A DNA stretch of 64,000 bases from Undaria pinnatifida (GCA_012845835.1 JABAKD010000016.1:10475007-10539006); one strand, 5' to 3'. Counted from the first letter of the stretch, positions 19,960-30,319 are shown. Notes: generated from the sequence alone by a model not told the origin. Made by a program: numbers and translations.

Positions 19960-22576
19960 GTTCAGGGTTTAGACAGCCACTGGCGTTGATAAAGGGATGC
20001 CTACAGTTGCGTAAGGAATGAGTGTCTTCGTGACAGTTTAGGCAATGACCCCTGTTTTCTCGGAGAGCCGCGGCGCGGGCAGAGGGCGTGAGGAGGCCGC
20101 TCCAGAGGGGAGGGTCGTCGGTCTTAAACGAGGCACTAACAGCGAAAACTTCTGCATAGTGTTGTTCTTCTAGGGGCCAGCAGTTGGACATTTTGTCGAG
20201 CCAGGGGTCGGTGGAAGCAACAATCGGCATGACAATCGGATTATTGCTCGAACCCGTCTGCCAAGAAGGCGACTGGGACAGCACTCGGCCCTGGCCGCGC
20301 CCATGAACGACGGGCCGGGGCCCCGACGGGGCGGATGACCGCGATCCCGTCGAAGAAACAGGTAGAGAAAAATGTTTTTCGCCGTTGACGGCAGGTGTCT
20401 TATTATGCGCCAAGTCACTGAACGCTTTCCTCATGGCATCTAACGAGGCGTATGGCCGTGGGTCCGTAGCCTTCGAGCCAGGGTATAACGTAGGCATGAG
20501 CGTCGGAAACTGCTCGTTGACCGCCATCCTAACCACCTCCAGCACGACATCCGTCCCCGGGGACAAAACACGCTCACTCCCCGTGACTGCCGATACTAGC
20601 ACACGGAACTCCCGACTGAAATCAGAAAAAGGCGTGCCGTTACACACTCCAAAAGTGTGCAACTTAGTGTAGCCTTCGCCCGTGTCGACCCGGTCAAAGT
20701 GCTTCACGAGCAGGCGTAGCAGGAGGGTGAAAGCCTCGGGCCCAGATGCTCCTCCGTCCAACGCTCTTGACACCTGTCCAAAAAAATCGTCGATCAAGGT
20801 GGTCATGCGAGCGGTCGTGGGCCTGTCAGGTGTTATGGCACGATTGAATGCCAGGCGGAGGGGGCGGATCCAACCGGGAACCCACGCGGGGGCACGTACA
20901 CCCTCTTGGCAACGGTCGTCATAGCGCATGAGTATGTCAGTCATGGCAGACCGAACCGAACGTGTGAGTTGCTGTGTGCCGTCAGACTTGTTCAAAGAGG
21001 CGGGGAACGGTAGCACAGAAATGCGTGATACGTCCTTGTGGGAGAGCTTAACATAGGCGCGCCTAACCGAGTCATCGAGCGTGGATTTAGCTAGAGCCGC
21101 GGCGGTAGCAAGTTCGGCGGTACGCTCGCGAGCCAAATCCGAAGAAACAGGCTTGGTGTGGTCACCCGACACAGTTAGTTTGCTCAGCCGGTCGGCGGAC
21201 GAGGCAATATCCACCAGGGAAGGAGTTACTTGCCTCCTGCCAGCTACCACGGTCACCTCCCCGTGGTCCGTGTTCGAGCTCGAAGACGAGCGGGAGGACG
21301 TTGACGACTCGTCCCACGCTGAGGGCCCTCGTGTGCTGTTTCGCCGTCCTCCGGTGCCTCCTCCCGAGCTGCGACCGCCGCCCCGGTTGGTTCGGGCCTG
21401 GTTGCTCCCTTGGCGGCGCTGTGGGCCACCACCCGTACCCGACGCTCCTCCCGCGCTTCCGCCACCGTTGCCACCACCGCGGCGATTGTGGTGGCCACCA
21501 CTCCCACCGTTTTCCCCGTTTCCCCCACTCTGGCCGCCACCACCCCCGGAGTTGCCACCTCCACGGTTGCGGTCCCCCCGATCACGGCTGCCACCGCGCC
21601 GCTGTTTGGTGGAGCGCCTTCCTTCCAGCGCTTCCTTTGGAGTCGGCCACAGGACTGGGTCAGGGGCGTCGTCGTGGGCCAATCTTAAGGCTTTGACCAA
21701 AGCGAGGGTAGGTGCTCGCCTCATCTGCCCGAAGGCGGACGAGTTGTCCCGGCGAGCCCAGACTGCTCCGACCGAAAGGTCTTCCGCCTTGAACGACGAC
21801 CGTCGCTCTGAAGATAGAAGGGCCTTGGCCGCTGCTATCACCGCCTCCGCCAGATGCGCCGAGAACTCGACCCTCGGCGTGGTAGCCATGTACTGGACGC
21901 TGCCAGACATGAAAACGTCGTCCCCGGGTCGTGTATCTTGGGAGGCAACACTCAGCGGGCGCGCCGAGGAAGGGGCAGCTCTCGCCGGAGTCGATGTAGC
22001 TGAGAGGGCAACGGCTTGGCGTGCCCTCTCGACCGCGCGGGATGCCTCACGAGCAGCGGCCCTCGCCTGGTCGATGGCGTGATCCTCACGGCGTCGACGT
22101 TCGTCATCTAGACGTTTGCGTTCCTCTCGTCGAAGCAGGGTCGCATTGGCTTCGTCGAGAGCTCTTTGGGCCCGAGAAATTTCAGACTCTGAGTCTAAGG
22201 GGCCAGCATGGGAGCGCTGGTCTCCGTAGCTCTGGGGAAGGCGCTCTGTCGAGCGCGGAGAGGTCAGATGTCGACGGTGGTGCTCTGAGGACAGCTGGAG
22301 ATGCTCCCTCGAGGCTGGGGATATTTGTCGTCGTGATGTCTCCGCGCCCGGTAGGAGTTTTTCCGCCTCGTCGACCGGCGAGTCGGGGTGGTCAGACGGT
22401 GTGCCGTGTTGTTGACTCGTGTTGGAGTCACTATCGTCGTCCAGGTTTTCGGCGCGTCCTCCTCGTCTCGATTCGCGGGACCTCGAGCGTTCCCGTCCTT
22501 CTCCCTGGGCCTCCTGGATGGGGCGCGCGGAGGACCGCAGCCTGCCCGAGTAGCCCCCATCGTCGCTGGTGGACAT
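19835..22576 (-). CDS. gag: Gag polyprotein of the gypsy element
   Basis: It should form the virus-like particle and bind the element RNA. I start it at the first ATG (22576, MSTSDDGGY), giving 913 residues. The N-terminal third is charged and rich in Arg, Glu and Ala, with a probable coiled coil at about residues 110-190. A long Arg/Gly-rich stretch follows (about 340-430), resembling RGG RNA-binding tails. The middle (about 520-760) is the likely capsid part. Near the C-terminus a zinc knuckle reads CLNCHEDTHSLRNC, exact CX2CX4HX4C spacing. The frame ends about 40 residues later. A +1-shifted frame overlaps the last 125 nt and continues into the linker. Confidence 0.88.
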   Translation of the reverse strand: MSTSDDGGYSGRLRSSARPIQEAQGEGRERSRSRESRRGGRAENLDDDSDSNTSQQHGTPSDHPDSPVDEAEKLLPGAETSRRQISPASREHLQLSSEHHRRHLTSPRSTERLPQSYGDQRSHAGPLDSESEISRAQRALDEANATLLRREERKRLDDERRRREDHAIDQARAAAREASRAVERARQAVALSATSTPARAAPSSARPLSVASQDTRPGDDVFMSGSVQYMATTPRVEFSAHLAEAVIAAAKALLSSERRSSFKAEDLSVGAVWARRDNSSAFGQMRRAPTLALVKALRLAHDDAPDPVLWPTPKEALEGRRSTKQRRGGSRDRGDRNRGGGNSGGGGGQSGGNGENGGSGGHHNRRGGGNGGGSAGGASGTGGGPQRRQGSNQARTNRGGGRSSGGGTGGRRNSTRGPSAWDESSTSSRSSSSSNTDHGEVTVVAGRRQVTPSLVDIASSADRLSKLTVSGDHTKPVSSDLARERTAELATAAALAKSTLDDSVRRAYVKLSHKDVSRISVLPFPASLNKSDGTQQLTRSVRSAMTDILMRYDDRCQEGVRAPAWVPGWIRPLRLAFNRAITPDRPTTARMTTLIDDFFGQVSRALDGGASGPEAFTLLLRLLVKHFDRVDTGEGYTKLHTFGVCNGTPFSDFSREFRVLVSAVTGSERVLSPGTDVVLEVVRMAVNEQFPTLMPTLYPGSKATDPRPYASLDAMRKAFSDLAHNKTPAVNGEKHFSLPVSSTGSRSSAPSGPRPVVHGRGQGRVLSQSPSWQTGSSNNPIVMPIVASTDPWLDKMSNCWPLEEQHYAEVFAVSASFKTDDPPLWSGLLTPSARAAALRENRGHCLNCHEDTHSLRNCRHPFINASGCLNPELGQLGDDDVFRRWQARMVSYRRDGRSSRSQTYNKNRRNRSN

Positions 22577-23019
22577 GGTGCCTAGGTGTAGTGAAGGGGG
22601 GGGGGTAGGAACGACGCGTGAAGAAGCTATGGAGACAGATAAATTGTTGTGGTGTTCCTGCTCCAAGGAGCGATATATCTGTGTTTCAGCAAACAGCAAC
22701 AATATGGGCCTTAAAGCCGTCCAGCCTTAGTGATGGTAGCAGCCACGTCAACTAGCCGTATAAGAGGAGTACAGCAGTAACAAGGTACCAATCATCATAA
22801 CCGCAACATAAGAGCAGCGCCCAGTCTGACCGTAGGGTATATGGGTAACGCCCGCACGAACCGCAGCACAAGGAGCCAAAACTGGGCAGCACTGACCCCA
22901 ACCGCAGTGCAGGGGGTGCAACACAGTAAGGGTACGTCTGCAGCCATCGCACTTAAACAGGCATCATTCGACCTAGGCTGGGGGAGGTAGCACAGGAGAG
23001 CGTCGCCCAAAACGCCCAC
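22577..23019. other. Leader between the array and gag
   Basis: It contains decayed relatives of the 84 bp unit (to about 22950), then about 110 bp directly before gag. On the minus strand the open frame extends upstream of the gag ATG to 22702 but has no further ATG. Confidence 0.5.
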
Positions 23020-24520
23020 GCTCATCGGACCAAAACGGGCAGCATTTACCTTAGGTGTAGTGTAGGGGTTATCACAAAAAAGGTTCGCCCAACACGCCGA
23101 CGCTCAGCGCATCAAAACAGGCAGCATTTACCCTAGGTGTAGTGTAGGGGTGGAGCACAGTGTAAGATCGCCCAACACGCTGACACTCAGCGCACCAAAA
23201 CGGGCAGCATTTACCCTAGGTGTAGTGTAGGGGGGGGAGCACAGTGAAAGGTCACCCAACACGCTGACACTCGTCGCACCAAAAAAGGCAGCATTTACCC
23301 TAGGTGTAGTGTAGGGGTGGAAGCACAGTGTAAGATCGCCCAACACGCTGACACTCATCGCACCAAAACGGGCAGCATTTACCCTAGGTGTAGTGTAGGG
23401 GGGGGAGCACAGTGAAAGGTCACCCAATACGCTGACACTCGTCGCACCAAAACAGGCAGCATTTACCCTAGGTGTAGTGTAGGGGGGGGAGCACAGTGAA
23501 AGGTCACCCAACACGCTGACACTCGTCGCACCAAAACGGGCAGCATTTAACCTAGGTGTAGTGTAGGGGTGGAAGCACAGTGTAAGATCGCCCAACACGC
23601 TGACACTCATCGCACCAAAACGGGCAGCATTTACCCTAGGTGTAGTGTAGGGGGGGGAGCACAGTGAAAGGTCACCCAACACGCTGACACTCGTCGCACC
23701 AAAACAGGCAGCATTTAACCTAGGTGTAGTGTAGGGGGGGGAGCACAGTGTAAGATCGCCCAACACGCTGACACTCATCGCACCAAAACGGGCAGCATTT
23801 ACCCTAGGTGTAGTGTAGGGGTGGAAGCACAGTGTAAGATCGCCCAACACGCTGACACTCATCGCACCAAAACAGGCAGCATTTACCCTAGGTATAGTGT
23901 AGGGGGGGGGAGCACAGTGTAAGATCGCCAAACACGCTGACACTCATCGCACCAAAACGGGCAGCATTTACCCTAGGTGTAGTGTAGGGGTGGAAGCACA
24001 GTGTAAGATCGCCCAACACGCTGACACTCATCGCACCAAAACGGGCAGCATTTACCATAGGTGTAGTGTAGGGGGTGGAAGCACAGTGTAAGATCGCCCA
24101 ACACGCTGACACTCATCGCACCAAAACGGGCAGCATTTACCATAGGTGTAGTGTAGGGGTGGAAGCACAGTGTAAGATCGCCCAACACGCTGACACTCAT
24201 CGCACCAAAACAGGCAGCATTTACCCTAGGTATAGTGTAGGGGGGGGGAGCACAGTGTAAGATCGCCAAACACGCTGACACTCATCGCACCAAAACGGGC
24301 AGCATTTACCCTAGGTGTAGTGTAGGGGTGGAAGCACAGTGTAAGATCGCCCAACACGCTGACACTCATCGCACCAAAACGGGCAGCATTTACCATAGGT
24401 GTAGTGTAGGGGTGGAAGCACAGTGTAAGATCGCCCAACACGCTGACACTCATCGCACCAAAACGGGCAGCATTTACCCTAGGTGTAGTGTAGGGGGGGG
24501 AGCACAGTGAAAGATCGCGC
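23020..24520 (-). repeat. 84 bp tandem array in the gypsy leader, about 18 units
   Basis: Units start near GCAGCATTTACCCTAGG at 23121, 23204, 23288, 23372, 23456 and so on, with a period of 83-84 bp. Because 84 is 28 codons, a long frame of 28-residue repeats is open on the minus strand. It lacks a convincing start and ends with the array. A distinctive variant (GGTATAGTG with CGCCAAACACG) recurs at 23891 and 24229, showing a higher-order four-unit duplication. The array lies between the primer-binding site and gag, where packaging and translation signals normally sit. Confidence 0.9.
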
Positions 24521-25813
24521 AGCCAACCGTATAAAAATGGGCAGCATCTACCCCCACAGTAGTGTAGTGGGGGGTAGGACAGTATACGTTCGCGCACCAA
24601 CCGTAAAAAAAAAAACGGTCAGTGTAACCCCCCAAACAAAGTAGTTTCCCCCGACCGCACTGAAGGGGGACGGTCGCGCCTACAGTAGTGCTGATTGCTG
24701 TAGTATCACTGCTGTGTTCACAGATAACGGTAATTTCAACCGCACCAAGATGGGTAGTGTAGTACCAACACCAGCTGTAGAAAAATGTGCACGCTCACAA
24801 TCGAATAGAAAGGCTGTTTGCCCTTAAAGGTACCGCATTAAACGGGCTGTTCTCCACTGCACTAGTAAAAACTGTGAAGCGCAGTATCTCCGCGAACTGT
24901 GTCGTAAGCGCTCTGTAACGGGCAGTAGCTGTCCGAACATGTGCAGAGAAGAAGAAAAAAAAAAAATCCAGCGTAGACCCTAGCAATATCGTGAAGGGCA
25001 GCACATGTACCGGCAGGAAGACGGCCTAACGCCCGGACAGCTGAAAAAAAAATCCGTACCCACTCCCACCGATAAAGGGACAGTTACGTTGACAGCAGTG
25101 CGGAGTGCCGCACGGTCACAGCTGTGCATACACAGAAAGTGGTATTATAGTCCCCGCGTACCCATGAATGGGAGAATATAGGGCATCGCACACACCAACA
25201 GCCTTGCCCAAAAAAAGCCAGCACAGAGTTTCAGCGTTCACTAGGTTCAAGTTCTAGTCACGGAGGGGCCAGGACGAAAAAAAAAACCTCTCGAATCGAA
25301 CTTGCAAGGAGCACTCGCACAGCAGTGGGGGCTGTCAGAGCTGCGGTGCTGTAACTGTGGACGCTGGGGCAGTGAAGGGTCGAGCTATGTGGTGTATGAG
25401 CAGGAGCAAAGTAGGCGGCTTGGCTGCTGTACCATGACTTCTACAGCAGAGAATCCGGCGGTATATGGCAGGCATTGAGAGCGAGCCCATTGTGCTGCAC
25501 TGTAGTTGGCACCTCTGCAAAAATGATGGTGGTTGAAGCTACGCGACGGACAGCAGTAGTGGAACGCTGTTGATCGAGAAAGATCGGAGAGGGGTCCGAG
25601 GTGCCAAATTCGTAGCTTGTACTAATTTCGGCAGAAAGGGGGCACAAGGGCAGATGCTTGTTCGACGCACAAGAATGATCGACGTACGTACTGAAACCCA
25701 TACGATAACGCGTGTACTGGAAAATTTGCCAAACGAAAAAGCCCAAACATTCCACGAGCACCGCCTGTTTCTTCCCAGGTAGATCACAAAGGAAGGAGCC
25801 CCGACATGAGCTC
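24521..25813. other. Gypsy leader, degenerate repeat and unique sequence
   Basis: The first part (to about 24800) holds worn relatives of the 84 bp unit (GGGCAGCAT, AGTGTAGTGG). The remainder has scattered A-runs and short antisense frames. I see no gene. Confidence 0.5.
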
Positions 25814-26482
25814 CTAGAGCACGGTGCCCGTAGTCCAAGGGGGTCCCGCGAAGGACGGTCTGGCACCAACAGCAAGGATGTGCTCGGCGATGGGCTCTCT
25901 CAGCGAGCGAAGTCCCCTTCGAATGTCATTCGAAGGGTTGATTCCAGTATGCTTGTCCGTGGCATGCGTGCATATGCCTCCGAGCCCCAAAGCGCGAAAA
26001 AAAAGTACGAGTCGATGGCCGATCTTGGGGCTTGTGCTGGCGACTCGCGGATATGTGCTGTGCAACATGCTGGCAGAGCGCGGAGCAAACAAGTCTGATG
26101 GGTGGGGCTCGGGCAGTTCCACTGCGGAGTGGTCTATGACCAGCTGGCGGTGAACTGATGCGGCCAAAGGCCGGGACGAGGGGTGTGCTCCGAAGAGCAG
26201 TGTCGTCCGCCCGTACTCGGAAAGTGTCCTCTGTGTGGTGCGTGCCCAGCAACCAACAGGAGGGACCAAAATTCGAGACGAGGAGTGTGCTCCGCAGAGC
26301 AGAGTCGTCCGCACGTACTTGGAAGGTGTCGTCCGTGTGGTACGTGCGCGGCGACCAACAGGAGGGGCCCCTGCCATCTCACTGCTGTTGTGGTCGCCGT
26401 TGTAGGAGGAAGGGCGCTCCCTCCATTGAGAAGCCACCCGAGAAGGAACAGGGGTTGTGGGCTCGATGGAAAGCAAAAGCAA
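25814..26482 (-). CDS. Possible upstream ORF in the gypsy leader, with 34-residue repeats
   Basis: An open frame of about 220 codons in the sense direction of the element, just downstream of the primer-binding site. It includes two tandem 102 bp (34-residue) repeats (from about 26175 and 26277) with the shared words PPVG, ARTT and RTTLL. No known domain is visible. Several other frames are open in the same place, so it may not be translated. It could be a leader peptide, a decoy ORF or nothing. Confidence 0.2.
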   Translation of the reverse strand: MLLLSIEPTTPVPSRVASQWRERPSSYNGDHNSSEMAGAPPVGRRARTTRTTPSKYVRTTLLCGAHSSSRILVPPVGCWARTTQRTLSEYGRTTLLFGAHPSSRPLAASVHRQLVIDHSAVELPEPHPSDLFAPRSASMLHSTYPRVASTSPKIGHRLVLFFRALGLGGICTHATDKHTGINPSNDIRRGLRSLREPIAEHILAVGARPSFAGPPWTTGTVL

Positions 26483-26537
26483 AATCGCTACGAAAAAAAA
26501 TCAAGAGAAACCGGAAGAACGCTGCCACAATAGCACA

Positions 26538-26555
26538 TCAAGCTCGACGACGCCA
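26538..26555 (-). other. Primer-binding site of the gypsy element
   Basis: On the minus strand, two bases after the LTR end (CACA, then AG), the sequence is TGGCGTCGTCGAGC. TGG pairs with the CCA end of a tRNA, and the position is right for a primer-binding site. The core TGGCGTCGTCG and the two-base spacer are the same in the TRIM family. I cannot name the tRNA. Confidence 0.65.
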
Positions 26556-26557
26556 CT

Positions 26558-27280
26558 TGTGAAATTAAAGGACCCCCCTGAAACGGCGGGATAGCAGGTC
26601 GGCTGGATATACGGGCGGACCTGTCATTTATCCAAGCCGTTCCATTCCCTGGGGTACCAGGGAGAGTATTTTTCAAGTTCGACATGGGGAAAATCTGAAA
26701 AGTTTATTATTGTGGATGGTGGGGATCGAACCCACGACCCAAAAACCCATGGTCTGTCGACGACGCCATTTGTTAAGGTTATTAGTGGGATATTAGTCCG
26801 TTTGACCACTTGCAAAAGGTTAACCAATAGCTTACCCAAACTAAGCCTTATAACACTCTCCCCCCCTGAAACGGCGGGATAGCAGGTCGGCCGGATATAC
26901 GGGCGGACCTGTCAATATATCCAAGCCGTTTCATTTCCTGGGGATACCGGGAGAGTATTTTTCAAGTTCGCCATGGGAAAATCTGAAAAAGTTTATTATG
27001 GTGGATGTGGGGATCGAACCCACGACCCAAGAACCCATGGTCTGTCGACGCACATTTGTTAAGGACTTTAGAGAGTACTGTACTCACTTTCGTTCCTTCG
27101 TAGAGATGTAGCTTTATTCGTTTCCACCAGAGCCCGGGATAGCTTCTGAGATCGGAGGCGCGTGCCTCCGATCTAATTCCTAACTTCCCCGAATATAAAC
27201 CGCCAACCTTATCATACGAAACCCATCCAAATGATCTCAAAATCGGATACCTACAGGCCTTTCGAGGCCGTATCTTAACA
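26558..27280 (-). repeat. 5' LTR of the gypsy element, chimaeric with TRIM sequence
   Basis: The two ends match the 3' LTR: 26558-26572 and about 27068-27280. The 47 bp that should lie between them is replaced by about 495 bp of TRIM sequence: an incomplete TRIM body, a full 85 bp TRIM LTR (26771-26855), a second body, and 15 bp of another TRIM LTR (27057-27071). LTR pairs arise from one template, so this difference arose during or after integration. Confidence 0.8.
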
Positions 27281-28586
27281 CTGTGCAGTTCACACGCATG
27301 GCATGGTGTCCCTGGCGTCAGGTGTACAACAGTTGGGGACGGTATCGCAAAACCTCCGAGCGTTCAGAATGAAATCGAAATTCCGGAAAAGCGAGCTGGG
27401 CGAGGCTGCCTTCTTCCATTCCGAAATATAGACTACGCAAACAAGTTTACGACAACAAAATTATTGCTTCAAAAAGTTACCGGCAAATCGATAGATAGGC
27501 CTACAGCAGTAAGTTTTTCATCCTACGAGTAAAGGTGCTAGCAGAGCTGTAAGCCGGCTGGATTTCACGGGTGCTCTCGAGTATTACCCGGTTTTCTAAA
27601 ACCCGTCACGGGTACGAATAGCATTTTTTACTTGCCGAGTTTTCGGGTCCCGGGTACCCGGGTTTGCTCGGGTATCCGGGTATCTGATTGTTTATTTAGG
27701 ACACTCCGAGGACGGCAATGTATCATTTCCTAAACCACATCGTCTGCAAGTACCTCGTGCATATTATCACCCAGGAAACCGATTTCAAAATGAGAAATGA
27801 TGTCTCACATTTAAATTTAGCGTTTCACACCATGCTTCGTACACCACACATATCCCCCGCCAATAGCATCGGGGTATGTGCTGTCTGAACGGCAGCGCAA
27901 TGAGCATGCTACAACAACAACAGCAGTCCAGCATACGTCCAGCAGGACTAGCAGGATAACAGCCGAGGATCGAACTTGACGGAGGATGAAAGCGAGGCTT
28001 TACAAAGTTTTTCCGACGTTGCCGCACATTCGGACAGCAGCAGCCGCATTCGATTTCTACTCATAACATGATGGTTTTCACCCTCGGTTTTCCGTCTTTT
28101 ATTTTTGGTAGTTTGCATGCTTGAGGTTTCGGCACCGTACACATTAGCACCACTCGCATCCCTTTTTTTTTGTCAGGTTTTTTAGCCTCGGTATTTCCCC
28201 CCTCTTTGTTATTTTCATGCCATCTCTTTGCAGGTTACAGCAGCACTCGTAATCGTTTGGTTTACCGCTCACTGGGTGTTCTTGCGCCTGCTTTGTTATT
28301 AGACATCCCTGAGCTATTATTTACTGGGGACCCGGGTACTCCGCTGCTAGACGGGTACCGAGTAGTTGGCTGCCAGACGAGTACCCGACTGTTAAACGGA
28401 CACCCGGAGACGAGTACCCGACTGTTAAACGGACACCCGGATAACCGTCCAAGTTACCCGGAAATTAGTACGAGTACCCGGATATTTCCCCCCATGCCAG
28501 AAGTTGGCGTGTACGCTCTTCACACGGGTGCTTGGCGGAAATGGCCATTATTAGCCATATATAACTAAAAACGACAGGTACATAAC
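27281..28586. repeat. Remainder of duplicated segment copy A, with ACCCG/CGGGT clusters
   Basis: Up to about 28100 it matches copy B at 50100-50960. Two stretches (27560-27690 and 28320-28490) are dense in CGGGTACCCGGGT-type words. A 33-34 bp unit (GACGAGTACCCGACTG and on) is tandemly repeated at 28376-28441. No protein gene is supported. Confidence 0.55.
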
Positions 28587-28855
28587 TGTTGAGATACGGC
28601 CTCAAAAGACCTGTAAATGATCGGTATTGAGATAACTTGGATGGGTTTTGTATGATAAGGTTGGCGTTTTTTATTCGGGAAAGTTAGGAAATAGATCGGA
28701 GGCACGTGCCTCCGATCTCAGAAGCTATCCGGGGCTCTGCTGGAATTGAACAAAGCTACGCCTCTACGAACGAAAATAAAGTAAGTACTCTCCGAGGACC
28801 TGCTCAATTGGCAGACCTGCAGCGGGCACTGTGTCCCCACCTATAACCTTACACA
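28587..28855 (+). mobile_element. Solo LTR of the gypsy family, opposite orientation
   Basis: 269 bp, the same length as 11081-11349, reading TGTTGAGATACGG at its left end. It includes the left extension (TGCTCAATTGGCAGACCTGC) that the chimaeric 5' LTR lacks. It differs from the element's own LTRs at many positions, so it is an older family member. The central 26 bp inverted repeat is a perfect palindrome here (28678-28703 region). I cannot identify a clean target-site duplication. Confidence 0.75.
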
Positions 28856-30319
28856 AGCCTTCTAACGCTAGACTTTAGTGAATCACGCTATTAATAGCTA
28901 AAATTCAAAATCATTCTCGCGATTGTGATAATTAGACTATGCCTTTATGCTCGCGTCTCAACGTCATTTTTTTGTCTACTGCTGCTGCTGTCAGTGCAAA
29001 CGCGACTAGTAAGAACCTACTGCTGTATGTTTTGGCACGTATCATACAGTGGTAGATCTCAATGGGGGCTCAGTACGGCTTACCAGGCATGGTGTAAGAT
29101 GTATGAGACATGAGATAGTTTTGCACATCGGACCGACCAAACCTCAAGTTAGCTCGTCATGTACATCGTGTGGGGCGGGAAGGTCCCTGACATATCTAGA
29201 TGGTGTTTGCTGGGTGGGATCTGTATGCCACGACTCTTCTTGCGCAAGTGATAGCCTGGTGGGATTTGTACCATACAACTCTCTTTCTTGTGCAACATAT
29301 AATAACGCCCAACAACAGAGGACTTGGATGATCCACGAAAATGTTGTGATCAGCTGGAAATATGTGGATAGTTTGGAATGGACGACTGAATCAGCTCAAG
29401 TAAGTCTCTTGTTAGCATTTACGCATACCAGGAAATCTTGGAGCAAAACCCCGGGGAAGAAATAAGGCCGTCCCCGGGGTGGGAGAAAAGCCTGATAGCT
29501 CTACAGAAAAAACAAGAGATCCCACTAGCATCGTCGGCTCCCGTGCAGCAGCAGCTAGAAGAAAGAGCAGGAAGCGATAATAAGGGAAAACAGAGCCTAC
29601 TTCACAACCATGGCGACGAGGTGCCGCATTGATTACCATCGAATCAACGCGGGGGTAGTAGCCCTGGTTGAGTCTCCGGCTGATCGCAGCAGAGAGGCCT
29701 CTTTGATCCCAAACTATGTACGAGTTAAAGCGTCGGCGAACTGTTACAGCGGTATAAATAATGAACATTTATTTACCATAAAACGGCATGTATGTCGCCC
29801 CTGTTTTCCCCTACTCCATTTTTTAAGCCCTACCCCAACATCTACACCTAGTGGCACCCCCCCCCCTGTACTCAGCAAGGCGTTATACTAACTTTAAAAC
29901 AGATTAGATAATAATGATGGAAAACCGGCGACGGACCATATTTGCAAAACCCCAGCATCCCATCCCCCCCCCTCTCCGCCTCCCCATGAAGCCTACCCTG
30001 AACCTCGACCCAAATCTGTATTTGACTATATATATATACATTTTTTTTTTCAAAAGAAGAGTAGGACCCCTCCCAATGAGAAAAAAAATACACATATATA
30101 TGGTATATTACAAGTAAGTACAAAAAAGCAGCTTGAAAAGATGCGTATTGACCCGAAATTCGTAAAACTCACACCACCTGACATCATGAAAATGTTCAAA
30201 AATAATGTTGATTAGCGTACAAGTATCAAACTGGAACAACAGCAGTGGCTTCGTTTCCCATTGCTTTTTTGGGGGGAGTAGCCGACTGTTATTCTTGAAT
30301 GCTGTATTATATCAACCCA
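28856..30319. other. No supported gene
   Basis: Open frames at 29049-29465 (plus) and 29412-29768 (minus) overlap other open frames and carry no motif I recognise. From about 29990 the sequence turns AT-rich with TATATA runs. Confidence 0.4.

Larger units (their letters stand above)
11081..27280 (-). mobile_element. Ty3/gypsy chromodomain LTR retrotransposon carrying a NADAR domain
   Basis: A complete 16.2 kb element. LTRs start TGTGAAATTAAAGG and end TTAACA as read on the plus strand. The flanks are CTGT at 11077-11080 and 27281-27284, a 4 bp target-site duplication. Coding order on the minus strand is Gag, linker, NADAR domain, aspartic protease, RT, RNase H, integrase, chromodomain. The order PR-RT-RH-IN and the chromodomain place it in Ty3/gypsy. 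It is unusually large because of a 4 kb leader, the linker and a Pro/Ser-rich insert before integrase. The LTRs look identical over ~205 bp, indicating recent insertion. Frame changes at six or more places mean it may be defective or use recoding. Confidence 0.92.
2510..28100 (+). repeat. Segmental duplication, copy A (interrupted)
   Basis: Pieces 2510-2873, 3249-3356, 5822-11080 and 27281-28100 match, in order and orientation, the uninterrupted copy B at about 44040-51000. Matching anchors include the words around 2660 and 44110 (AAACCTATGGAAG), 8040 and 46145, 9500 and 48450, and 27950 and 50870. Three LTR elements account for the gaps. Without them, copy A is about 7 kb, close to the length of copy B. 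The copies are visibly diverged, so the duplication is older than the insertions. No conserved reading frame runs through it. Confidence 0.8.

Noticed and set aside
21081-22082. A 333-residue plus-strand protein rich in Pro and Arg
   Set aside because: It is antisense to the Arg/Gly-rich part of Gag and has the composition expected of that complement.
23128-23943. A 271-residue repeat protein on the minus strand
   Set aside because: It is only the 84 bp array read in frame, with no ordered flanking sequence. Neighbouring units are in other frames because of single-base changes in the G-runs.
23020-24520. CRISPR array
   Set aside because: The 84 bp units are whole-unit tandem repeats with no unique spacers, and the genome is eukaryotic.
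28587-28855. Target-site duplication TAAC for the solo LTR
   Set aside because: TAAC precedes the left end, but on the right it lies inside the expected LTR end, so the match is probably chance.
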